Shown one piece after another: positions 1 through 6,130 of a stretch of DNA of 6,130 nucleotides. The translations under genes and the position numbers were made by a program. This DNA is from Burkholderiales bacterium (GTDB lineage: Bacteria; Pseudomonadota; Gammaproteobacteria; Burkholderiales; Burkholderiaceae_C). Numbering within the stretch: position 1 is the stretch's first letter; every line of letters begins with the position of its first letter. The notes under the pieces were generated by a model. That model had not been told where the DNA came from, did not search any database, and saw only the letters and a program-made list of their open reading frames with translations. The stretch covers positions 1-6,130 of the forward strand of contig CANGHQ010000117.1 in the NCBI GenBank assembly GCA_947453585.1, given 5' to 3'.

Positions 1-2019
1 AAAGAGAACCGCGCCGCCCTGTGGCGCTGGCTGGTGGCTGGTCTGTGCATGATGCAGGTGATGATGTACGCCTACCCCGCCTACACGGCGCGCCCGGGCG
101 ACCTGAGCGCCGAGATGGAGGCGCTCTTGCGCTGGGCCTCTTGGGTGCTGACGCTGCCGGTGGTGTTCTTTTCATGCGGCGGCTTTTTTCGCAGCGCCTG
201 GATGGACGTGGTGCAGCGGCGCGTGGGCATGGACTTGCCGGTGGCGCTGGGCATTGCCGTTACTTTTGCGGTCAGCACGGCGGGCACGTTTGAGCCCGCG
301 GGCACCTTTGGGCGCGAGGTGTATTTTGATTCGCTTACTATGTTTGTGTTTTTCTTGCTCAGTGGCCGCTGGCTAGAGCTGCGCCTGCGCGCCCGCACGG
401 CTGGGGCGCTGGAAGCGGTGATGAACCGACTGCCCGAAGGCGCCGAGCGCCAGTGGGCTGACGGCAGTTTCGAGCGCGTGGCGGTGCGCCGTATTGCAGT
501 GGGCGACTTGCTGCGTGTGCAAAGCGGCGAGTCCTTTGCCGCCGACGGCGTGGTGGAGCAGGGCGCCAGCAGCGTGGACGAGGCGCTGCTCACTGGCGAG
601 TCGCGGCCCCTGCCCCGGGGCGTGGGCGCGCAGGTGCTGGCCGGCAGCTTTAACCTGGGCTCCACGCTGTGGGTGCGGGTGCAGCGCGTGGCGGGCAACA
701 CCCGCTTTGCCCAGATCGTGGCCTTGATGGAAGCGGCTTCCAACGCCAAGCCCCAGCTGGCGCTGCTGGCTGACCGCCTGGCCAAGCCGTTTTTGGTGGG
801 CGTGATGCTTAGCGCTGCGGGCGCTGCCCTGTGGTGGTGGGATAGCGACCCAGAGCGCGCGCTGATGGTGGCCGTGTCCGTGTTGGTGGTGACTTGCCCT
901 TGTGCCCTGTCGTTGGCCACGCCTGCGGCCATGCTGGCAGCGGCTGGGCGCCTGGCGGGCGGTGGAATATTGGTGCGCCGCCTGCAGGCCCTGGAGGCGC
1001 TGGCGCAGGTGGACACGGTGGTCTTTGACAAAACCGGCACCCTGAGCCGCGACCGCCTGTGGGTGCAAGGCGTGCAAACCCGCGCCGGTGTTTCACAGAC
1101 GCAGGCGCTGGCCTGGGCCGGTGCGCTGGCCCGCCATTCGCTGCACCCGGCCTCGCGCGCACTGGTCGAGGCGGGCGCGCAGGAGGGCGACGGCACGGGC
1201 TGGACCTGCGCTAGCGTGGTGGAAGTGCCTGGTCAGGGTCTGAGCGGCCAGTTGCAGCCGCAGGCCAGAGAAATACCGTTGGGCGCTGCGGCGGACGTGC
1301 TTGCCAGCGGTTCCATCAGTGGCACTGGCGGGCTGACCCGCGACTTGCGGCTGGGCTCGGCGGCGTTTTGCGGCTTGCCCGGCGCGGCCGACGCGGACAC
1401 CGAGGTGATGCTGTGCGACGCGCAGGGCTGGATTGCCACTTTTTCGCTGGCCGAGGCGCTGCGCAGTGACGCACAGGCCTGCGTGGACGCACTCAAAGCG
1501 GCGGGCCTGGGTGTGCAAGTGCTCTCGGGCGACGGCCAGGGCGCGGTGAACCGCGTGGCGCAGGCGCTGGGAATTGAGAATTCACGCGGCGCCTGTTCGC
1601 CCGACGACAAGCTGCAGGCGCTGCGTGACTTGCAGGCCCAGGGCCACAGCGTGGCCATGGTGGGTGACGGCCTGAACGACGCACCGGTGCTGGCAGGGGC
1701 GCAGGTCTCGTTTGCGCTGGGCCAGGCCGTGCCGCTGGCCCAGGCCCGGTCTGATTTTGTGGTGCTGGGCGCGCAATTGCTGCCCGTGGCGCACACCGTG
1801 CTGCTGGCACGGCGCACTATGGCTGTGGTGCGGCAAAACCTGGCCTGGGCGCTGGTGTACAACGCGGTTTGCGTGCCGCTGGCCGTGGCGGGCATGCTGC
1901 CGGCTTGGGCGGCGGGCCTGGGCATGGCGGCGAGTTCCTTGCTGGTGGTGGGCAATGCTTTGCGCCTGTCGCGCCCCGCGCCCGGTGCTCTGACGCCAAG
2001 TCCGGTCACTGCAGCCTGA
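1..2019 (+). CDS. ccoI: CcoI/FixI copper-transporting P1B-type ATPase, 5' truncated
   Basis: Inner-membrane Cu(I)-exporting P-type ATPase that supplies copper for the CuB site of the cbb3 oxidase. The frame is open from base 1 with no credible start, so the gene begins upstream; 672 residues are visible and roughly the first 100-170 (Cys-rich and metal-binding N-terminus) are missing. In order, counting residues from base 1: membrane helices around 9-27, 40-58, 76-93 and 107-125; actuator domain with TGES at 198-201; helices near 262-281 and 289-312, the latter with the metal-binding CPC at 299-301; DKTGT with phosphorylated Asp343; nucleotide-domain HP at 382-383 and GQG at 411-413; GDGLND at 555-560. 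The last two helices carry YN (620-621) and MAASS (642-646), the known Cu(I) P1B-1 signatures. The nucleotide domain seems to carry an extra segment after GQG. ccoS follows after 17 bases, implying co-transcription. The neighbours separate CcoI from a general copper-efflux CopA. Confidence 0.95.
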   Translation, partial: KENRAALWRWLVAGLCMMQVMMYAYPAYTARPGDLSAEMEALLRWASWVLTLPVVFFSCGGFFRSAWMDVVQRRVGMDLPVALGIAVTFAVSTAGTFEPAGTFGREVYFDSLTMFVFFLLSGRWLELRLRARTAGALEAVMNRLPEGAERQWADGSFERVAVRRIAVGDLLRVQSGESFAADGVVEQGASSVDEALLTGESRPLPRGVGAQVLAGSFNLGSTLWVRVQRVAGNTRFAQIVALMEAASNAKPQLALLADRLAKPFLVGVMLSAAGAALWWWDSDPERALMVAVSVLVVTCPCALSLATPAAMLAAAGRLAGGGILVRRLQALEALAQVDTVVFDKTGTLSRDRLWVQGVQTRAGVSQTQALAWAGALARHSLHPASRALVEAGAQEGDGTGWTCASVVEVPGQGLSGQLQPQAREIPLGAAADVLASGSISGTGGLTRDLRLGSAAFCGLPGAADADTEVMLCDAQGWIATFSLAEALRSDAQACVDALKAAGLGVQVLSGDGQGAVNRVAQALGIENSRGACSPDDKLQALRDLQAQGHSVAMVGDGLNDAPVLAGAQVSFALGQAVPLAQARSDFVVLGAQLLPVAHTVLLARRTMAVVRQNLAWALVYNAVCVPLAVAGMLPAWAAGLGMAASSLLVVGNALRLSRPAPGALTPSPVTAA

Positions 2020-2036
2020 AATTTTGGAGACCTTTC

Positions 2037-2174
2037 ATGGACATCCTGTATCTGCTTATTCCTTTGTCGGTGACATTGGTGTTTGTAATTTTGGTGGGCC
2101 TGTGGTGGGCTATTGACCGTGGCCAATTTGAGGATATTGAGGCTGAAGGCGAGCGAATATTGCGTGAACCTTGA
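2037..2174 (+). CDS. ccoS: CcoS, small cbb3 oxidase maturation protein
   Basis: A 45-residue membrane protein required in Rhodobacter for insertion of the redox cofactors (heme b, heme b3 and CuB) into CcoN; this role is family knowledge. The sequence starts MDILYLLIPLS, has one hydrophobic helix at about residues 4-25 ending in LWWAIDRGQF, and a short acidic tail (EDIEAEGERIL), which is the classic CcoS pattern and length. The start is ATG 2037, with GGAG at 2026-2029 seven bases before it. It lies 17 bases after the ccoI stop and is probably translated from the same mRNA. The following 111 bases separate it from ccoN and contain a promoter-like element, so the assembly genes and the structural genes may be separate transcription units with some read-through. 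Confidence 0.93.
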   Translation: MDILYLLIPLSVTLVFVILVGLWWAIDRGQFEDIEAEGERILREP

Positions 2175-2212
2175 CATTTGGGGTGTTGGCGTGGGGGCTG
2201 ATTGCGCCATAT

Positions 2213-2226
2213 TTGACTTGTGTCAA
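2213..2226. promoter_or_regulatory. FNR/Anr/FixK-type binding site upstream of ccoN
   Basis: TTGAC-TTGT-GTCAA is a perfect inverted repeat that matches the TTGA-N6-TCAA core recognised by FNR, Anr and FixK proteins; the fifth base of each arm is C/G where the E. coli consensus has T/A. It lies in the only sizeable gap before the structural genes. Its centre, 2219.5, would stand at -41.5 (class II activation) for a transcript starting near 2261, which leaves a leader of about 25 bases containing the ccoN ribosome-binding site. The -10 hexamer expected at 2249-2254 is CACACT, a poor match, as is common for activator-dependent promoters. Oxygen-responsive induction of ccoNOQP is the likely role. 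Other CRP/FNR-family regulators such as Dnr/Nnr read nearly the same site, so the regulator cannot be named. Confidence 0.8.
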
Positions 2227-2272
2227 GTTGTGCGTAAGGGTTTCCCGCCACACTCGTGCGGAAGGTCATTTC

Positions 2273-2278
2273 AAAGGA
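2273..2278 (+). promoter_or_regulatory. Ribosome-binding site that fixes the ccoN start
   Basis: AAAGGA lies seven bases before ATG 2286. The reading frame stays open upstream to a GTG at 2256, but that codon has no Shine-Dalgarno sequence, lies upstream of the inferred transcript start near 2261, and would add ten residues that do not fit the family. ATG 2286 is therefore preferred. Confidence 0.8.
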
Positions 2279-2285
2279 ACTAGGT

Positions 2286-3722
2286 ATGGCAATTGCGAAT
2301 CAGCGGGCAGCAAGCTACAACGACACGGTCGTTCGGCAATTTGCCATCATGACGGTGGTCTGGGGCGTGGTGGGCATGTTGGTGGGAGTGATCATCGCCG
2401 CCCAACTCGCTTGGCCCGAGCTCAACTTGGGTATTCCATGGCTGAGCTACGGCCGCTTGCGGCCCTTGCACACCAACGCGGTGATTTTTGCGTTTGGCGG
2501 CTGCGGCCTGTTTGCATCGGCCTATTACGTGGTGCAGCGCACCTCGCAAGTGCGCCTGTTTGGCGGCAGTCTGGCCAGCTTTACCTTTTGGGGCTGGCAG
2601 CTCGTCATCCTGGCGGCGGCCATTTCCTTGCCCCTGGGTTACACCCAAGGCAAGGAATACGCCGAACTTGAGTGGCCGATTGACATCCTGATCACCCTGG
2701 TCTGGGTGTCGTTTGCCATTGTGTTTTTCGGCACGTTGGGCACGCGCAAGGTCAAGCATATTTACGTCGCCAACTGGTTTTTTGGTGCTTTTATTCTGGC
2801 GGTAGCGCTGCTGCACCTGGTCAACAGCGCAGCCATTCCTGCAGGCTGGATGAAGTCTTACTCGGCCTATGCAGGCGTGCAAGACGCCATGGTGCAGTGG
2901 TGGTACGGCCACAACGCGGTGGGCTTTTTCCTGACCGCAGGCTTTTTGGGCATGATGTATTACTTCATCCCCAAGCAAGCCGGTCGCCCTGTTTACAGCT
3001 ACCGCTTGTCCATCGTCCACTTCTGGGCGCTGATCTTTACCTATATGTGGGCGGGCCCGCACCATCTGCATTACACCGCCTTGCCGGACTGGACCCAGTC
3101 GGTCGGCATGGTGTTCTCGCTGATTCTTCTGGCACCCAGCTGGGGCGGCATGATCAACGGCATCATGACCCTGTCGGGCGCTTGGCACAAACTGCGTGAC
3201 GACCCGATCCTGCGTTTCTTAATCGTGTCACTGTCCTTCTACGGCATGAGCACCTTTGAGGGCCCGATGATGTCCATCAAGACCGTCAACGCCCTGAGCC
3301 ATTACACCGACTGGACCATTGGCCACGTGCATTCCGGCGCCTTGGGCTGGGTGGGTCTGGTGACCATGGGTTCGATGTACTACCTGATTCCCCGCCTGTT
3401 TGGCCAAAAGCAGATGTACAGCGTCAAAGCCATCGAGATCCATTTCTGGACGGCAACCGTGGGCATCGTGATCTATATCGCCGCCATGTGGATTGCCGGG
3501 GTGATGCAGGGCTTGATGTGGCGCGCCATCAACGCCGACGGCACCCTGACCTACACCTTTGTGGAATCGGTCAAGGCCACCTATCCCTTCTACGTGTTGC
3601 GTCTGCTGGGCGGATTGCTGTACCTCAGCGGCATGCTGATCATGCTGTGGAACACCCTGAAAACCGCCACCAATGGGCGCGCTGAGACGGTGATGATTCC
3701 CGCTGTCGCGGCCCACGCATAA
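2286..3722 (+). CDS. ccoN: CcoN, catalytic subunit I of cbb3-type cytochrome c oxidase
   Basis: The 478-residue, roughly twelve-helix inner-membrane subunit that reduces O2 to water and pumps protons, holding low-spin heme b and the heme b3-CuB centre. All expected residues are visible, each two positions beyond its Pseudomonas stutzeri counterpart: heme b ligands His62 and His349; CuB ligands His209 (in WWYGHNAVGF), His259 and His260 (in AGPHHLHY); catalytic Tyr253, which is cross-linked to a CuB histidine in this family; heme b3 ligand His347 (in IGHVH); Glu325 in STFEGPM; and Glu124 and Glu127 near the calcium site. The length is normal for the family. The start at 2286 is set by AAAGGA at 2273-2278. 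It is the first gene of the ccoNOQP operon, behind an FNR-type site, and ccoO follows after 17 bases. Identity is certain; a general aa3 subunit I is excluded by the cbb3-specific motifs and the CcoO/CcoP neighbours. Confidence 0.99.
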   Translation: MAIANQRAASYNDTVVRQFAIMTVVWGVVGMLVGVIIAAQLAWPELNLGIPWLSYGRLRPLHTNAVIFAFGGCGLFASAYYVVQRTSQVRLFGGSLASFTFWGWQLVILAAAISLPLGYTQGKEYAELEWPIDILITLVWVSFAIVFFGTLGTRKVKHIYVANWFFGAFILAVALLHLVNSAAIPAGWMKSYSAYAGVQDAMVQWWYGHNAVGFFLTAGFLGMMYYFIPKQAGRPVYSYRLSIVHFWALIFTYMWAGPHHLHYTALPDWTQSVGMVFSLILLAPSWGGMINGIMTLSGAWHKLRDDPILRFLIVSLSFYGMSTFEGPMMSIKTVNALSHYTDWTIGHVHSGALGWVGLVTMGSMYYLIPRLFGQKQMYSVKAIEIHFWTATVGIVIYIAAMWIAGVMQGLMWRAINADGTLTYTFVESVKATYPFYVLRLLGGLLYLSGMLIMLWNTLKTATNGRAETVMIPAVAAHA

Positions 3723-3739
3723 ACCCGAAGGACCGAACC

Positions 3740-4366
3740 ATGGCAAAAGACACTTCCACTTCGAGCCTGTCGCACGAAAGAATCGAAACCAGCAACTTTC
3801 TGATGATTGTGCTGATCCTGCTGGTGCTGCTGGCCGGCGGCATGGTCGAGATCGTGCCCCTGTTTTTCCAGAAATCGACGACCGAGCCTCTCAAGGGCGT
3901 GGCGCCCTACACGGCGCTGCAACTCGCCGGACGCGACATCTACACCCGCGAGGGTTGCTACAACTGCCATTCGCAGATGATTCGCCCCTTTAGGGCCGAA
4001 ACACTGCGTTACGGCCACTACTCGGTGGCGGGCGAGTCGGTATACGACCACCCCTTCCAATGGGGCAGCAAGCGCACCGGGCCTGACCTGGCCCGCGTGG
4101 GCGCCAAGTACAGCGACGAATGGCACCGCATCCACCTGACCAACCCACGCGATCTGGTGCCCGAGTCCAATATGCCCGCCTACCCTTGGTTGGCAGCCAC
4201 CCCGGTGGACGCGGCCGTGATGCCCGCCCACATGACAGCGCTGCGCCGCGTAGGCGTGCCATACACCGACGCCGAAATTGCCAGCGCCGCCGAAGATGTC
4301 AAAGGCAAGACCGAACTAGACGCCACCATCGCCTATTTGCAGGTGCTGGGCCTGGCGCTGAAATAA
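3740..4366 (+). CDS. ccoO: CcoO, monoheme cytochrome c subunit of cbb3 oxidase
   Basis: Membrane-anchored cytochrome c of 208 residues that passes electrons from CcoP toward heme b of CcoN. One N-terminal helix (about residues 20-41) anchors a periplasmic domain. The single heme c attachment motif is CYNCH at 73-77, followed by SQMIRPF as is typical of CcoO. The sixth heme ligand is probably Met145 in SNMPAYPWL. The WGSKRTGPDLARVG segment (108-121) is also characteristic of the family. The start ATG 3740 has GAAGGA at 3727-3732 seven bases upstream. It lies 17 bases after ccoN and 15 before ccoQ, so it is translated from the same mRNA. The length is in the normal range and nothing is missing. 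Confidence 0.98.
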   Translation: MAKDTSTSSLSHERIETSNFLMIVLILLVLLAGGMVEIVPLFFQKSTTEPLKGVAPYTALQLAGRDIYTREGCYNCHSQMIRPFRAETLRYGHYSVAGESVYDHPFQWGSKRTGPDLARVGAKYSDEWHRIHLTNPRDLVPESNMPAYPWLAATPVDAAVMPAHMTALRRVGVPYTDAEIASAAEDVKGKTELDATIAYLQVLGLALK

Positions 4367-4381
4367 GCAGCGGAGACAACT

Positions 4382-4519
4382 ATGGAAGTCAACACCCTGC
4401 GCGCACTGGTCACCGTGGTGAGTTTTGCGATCTTTATCGCCATCATGGGCTGGGCGTGGTCTCGCCGGCGCGAGGCGGATTTCACCGAAGCGGCCAACCT
4501 GCCTTTTGAGCAGGATTGA
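4382..4519 (+). CDS. ccoQ: CcoQ, small single-helix subunit IV of cbb3 oxidase
   Basis: A 45-residue protein with no heme motif that is known to stabilise the assembled cbb3 complex, in particular the association of CcoP. It has one membrane helix at about residues 7-26 (sequence around VVSFAIFIAIMGWAW), followed by a positively charged SRRR stop-transfer stretch and the tail ANLPFEQD, which is typical of CcoQ. The start ATG 4382 has GGAG at 4372-4375 six bases before it. It sits 15 bases after ccoO and 27 before ccoP, the canonical third position in ccoNOQP. Position, size and tail make the call firm despite the small size. Confidence 0.94.
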   Translation: MEVNTLRALVTVVSFAIFIAIMGWAWSRRREADFTEAANLPFEQD

Positions 4520-4554
4520 TGGCAAACGCATGCACAAGGAAGCAATATGAGTGA
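4519..4554 (+). other. Eleven-codon mini-ORF bridging ccoQ stop and ccoP start
   Basis: An ATG at 4519-4521 overlaps the ccoQ stop as TGATG and opens eleven codons (MANACTRKQYE) that end at TGA 4552-4554, just inside ccoP in another frame. It spans the ccoP ribosome-binding site at 4536-4540. It is unlikely to yield a functional peptide. If ribosomes reinitiate here, it could couple ccoQ and ccoP translation, but chance is equally possible. Confidence 0.2.
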
Positions 4555-5446
4555 TTTCACCAGTAATTTTTGGGCCATCTATGTGACCACCATCACCGTC
4601 GTCAGCATGCTGGCGTGCTTGCTGCTGCTGTGGTTTAGCGGCAAGGCACGCGCCATGACGGCCAACGACAACAGCACCGGCCACGTCTGGGACGGCGACC
4701 TGCGCGAGATGAACAACCCCCTGCCGCGCTGGTGGGTGTGGCTGTTTGTGATCACCGTGGTGTTTGGCTTTGTCTACTTGGCGCTGTACCCCGGCCTGGG
4801 CAAATCGACCGGCCAACTGGGCTGGACCGCAGTGGGCCAATACGAAGCCGAGGTGAAAAAAGCCAATTTGGCCGAAGCACCCCTGTACGCCAAGTTCACC
4901 GCCATGGCGCCTGAGGCGGTTGCCAAAGACCCGCAGGCCCACGCCATTGGCGAGCGCCTGTTCATGAACAACTGCTCGCAGTGCCACGGCTCGGACGCAC
5001 GCGGCTCCAAGGGATTCCCCAACCTGACCGACGGTGATTGGCTGCATGGCGGCACCCCGGACAAGATCAAGGAAACGCTGACCCTGGGCCGTATTGGCCA
5101 AATGCCCCCCATGGCCGCCGCCGTGGGCACGCCTGACGACGTGAAGAACGTCGCCAACTATGTGCTGAGCCTGTCCGGCAGCCCGCATGATTCGGTGCGC
5201 GCGGCCTTGGGTAAATCCAAGTTTACGGTTTGCGCCGCCTGCCACGGTGCTGACGGCAAGGGCAACCAAGCACTCGGCTCGCCCAACCTGACCGACAAAA
5301 TCTGGCTGCACGGCTATGGCGAGAACGCCATCATCGCCATGGTCAACAACGGCAAGATCAACCAGATGCCCGCGCAAGGCGAAAAGCTGACCCCGGCCCA
5401 AATCCATGTGCTGGCAAGCTATGTGTGGGGCATGTCGAATCCCTGA
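4547..5446 (+). CDS. ccoP: CcoP, diheme cytochrome c subunit of cbb3 oxidase
   Basis: A 299-residue membrane-bound diheme cytochrome c that receives electrons from soluble or membrane cytochromes and hands them to CcoO. Two N-terminal helices (about residues 8-30 and 62-81) are joined by a loop containing HVWDGDLREMNNPLPRWW, a CcoP hallmark. Two periplasmic cytochrome c domains follow, with heme attachment at CSQCH (143-147) and CAACH (229-233). The likely methionine ligands are Met186 in GQMPPM (Met189 is an alternative) and Met274 in NQMPAQG. Both domains share the PNLTD...WLHG pattern, indicating internal duplication. The start ATG 4547 follows AAGGA (4536-4540) by six bases. It is the last structural gene of the operon, and a strong hairpin begins eight bases after its stop. 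Length and motifs are normal for the family. Confidence 0.98.
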   Translation: MSDFTSNFWAIYVTTITVVSMLACLLLLWFSGKARAMTANDNSTGHVWDGDLREMNNPLPRWWVWLFVITVVFGFVYLALYPGLGKSTGQLGWTAVGQYEAEVKKANLAEAPLYAKFTAMAPEAVAKDPQAHAIGERLFMNNCSQCHGSDARGSKGFPNLTDGDWLHGGTPDKIKETLTLGRIGQMPPMAAAVGTPDDVKNVANYVLSLSGSPHDSVRAALGKSKFTVCAACHGADGKGNQALGSPNLTDKIWLHGYGENAIIAMVNNGKINQMPAQGEKLTPAQIHVLASYVWGMSNP

Positions 5447-5454
5447 TGCAGCTT

Positions 5455-5478
5455 GGCGCCGACCTGCGGGTCGGCGCC
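5455..5478 (+). terminator. Strong hairpin after ccoP; partial terminator, attenuator or mRNA 3'-end stabiliser
   Basis: Ten perfectly paired bases (GGCGCCGACC and GGTCGGCGCC) enclose the loop TGCG, which with its C-G closing pair is a C(UNCG)G tetraloop, a class known for exceptional stability. Two further pairs (5451-5452 with 5481-5482) could extend the stem beyond a 2x2 mismatch. It starts eight bases after the ccoP stop. The downstream sequence is TTGCCTGTG rather than a run of T, so it is not a classic intrinsic terminator. The only T run, six bases at 5528-5533, is 50 bases away. The stem itself is certain; the function is inferred. Confidence 0.65.
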
Positions 5479-5549
5479 TTGCCTGTGCGCAGCCCATGCG
5501 CTGTTTTGGCCGCTGAACCCAACCGTCTTTTTTGAAAAGTGCTTTGCCT

Positions 5550-6130
<581 letters not shown>

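Noticed and set aside
81..1196. 371-codon open frame on the minus strand across ccoI
   Set aside because: It lies antisense to a clearly conserved ATPase, and its translation is Ser/Arg/Pro/Ala-rich with no recognisable domain. Long antisense frames are expected in GC-rich genes with biased third positions.
1571..1583. GAATT-GAG-AATTC inverted repeat in ccoI
   Set aside because: A five-base AT-rich stem inside coding sequence is weak, encodes ordinary residues between conserved segments, and has no context suggesting a regulatory site.
2171..2199. Consensus -35 hexamer TTGACA overlapping the ccoS stop, considered as a constitutive ccoN promoter
   Set aside because: The expected -10 position 16-18 bases downstream is G-rich (GGGGCT) and has no resemblance to TATAAT.
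2256..2285. GTG start that would extend CcoN by ten residues
   Set aside because: It has no Shine-Dalgarno sequence, lies upstream of the inferred transcript start, and the ATG at 2286 has a well-spaced AAAGGA and gives a normal CcoN N-terminus.
2280..3188. 302-codon open frame on the minus strand across ccoN
   Set aside because: It is antisense to the conserved CcoN core, its composition is His/Gln/Arg-rich as expected from a shadow frame, and no ribosome-binding site or family resemblance is visible.
5479..5507. Possible sigma-70 promoter for ccoG (TTGCCT, 17 bases, TGTTTT)
   Set aside because: Four of six and three of six matches are within what chance gives, and no FNR-type site is nearby. 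Read-through from ccoP is simpler.

Overview
The window is one stretch of a cbb3-type cytochrome c oxidase (C-family heme-copper oxidase) locus, with every gene on the + strand. The order is ccoI (5' end missing), ccoS, a 111-base promoter gap, ccoN, ccoO, ccoQ, ccoP, a hairpin-containing gap, and ccoG (3' end missing). GC-rich coding sequence, the protein sequences themselves, and ccoI-ccoS lying directly upstream of ccoNOQP with ccoG directly downstream together suggest a betaproteobacterium of the Burkholderiales, most likely Comamonadaceae (Rhodoferax/Polaromonas/Acidovorax-like). That placement comes from recognising the proteins, not from a search.

Layout. Bases 1-2019 encode most of CcoI, the copper-exporting P1B ATPase, and 2037-2174 the 45-residue CcoS. 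The gap 2175-2285 holds a perfect palindrome of the FNR/Anr/FixK type (2213-2226), placed so that it would activate transcription just ahead of ccoN. Bases 2286-4519 encode CcoN, CcoO and CcoQ with gaps of 15-17 bases, and 4547-5446 encode CcoP. A 10-bp GC-rich stem capped by a UNCG-type tetraloop (5455-5478) follows the ccoP stop. ccoG then begins without an ATG start, probably at a TTG near 5550, and runs off the end of the window.

How the genes work together. CcoN is the heme b / heme b3-CuB catalytic core. CcoO (one heme c) and CcoP (two hemes c) carry electrons to it, and CcoQ is the small single-helix stabilising subunit. CcoI supplies copper for the CuB centre, CcoS is needed for maturation of the CcoN cofactors, and CcoG is a membrane iron-sulfur protein of the same assembly route, reported as a cupric reductase in Rhodobacter. 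The FNR-type site fits the usual induction of this high-affinity oxidase at low oxygen.

All key ligands and motifs looked for are present, and there is no frameshift, mobile element, RNA gene or CRISPR array. This is an ordinary, intact respiratory locus, not an undescribed system. The points worth a second look are regulatory or fine-structural: the FNR-type site, the post-ccoP hairpin, the non-ATG start of ccoG, a short mini-ORF bridging ccoQ and ccoP, and an apparent insertion in the CcoI nucleotide-binding domain.
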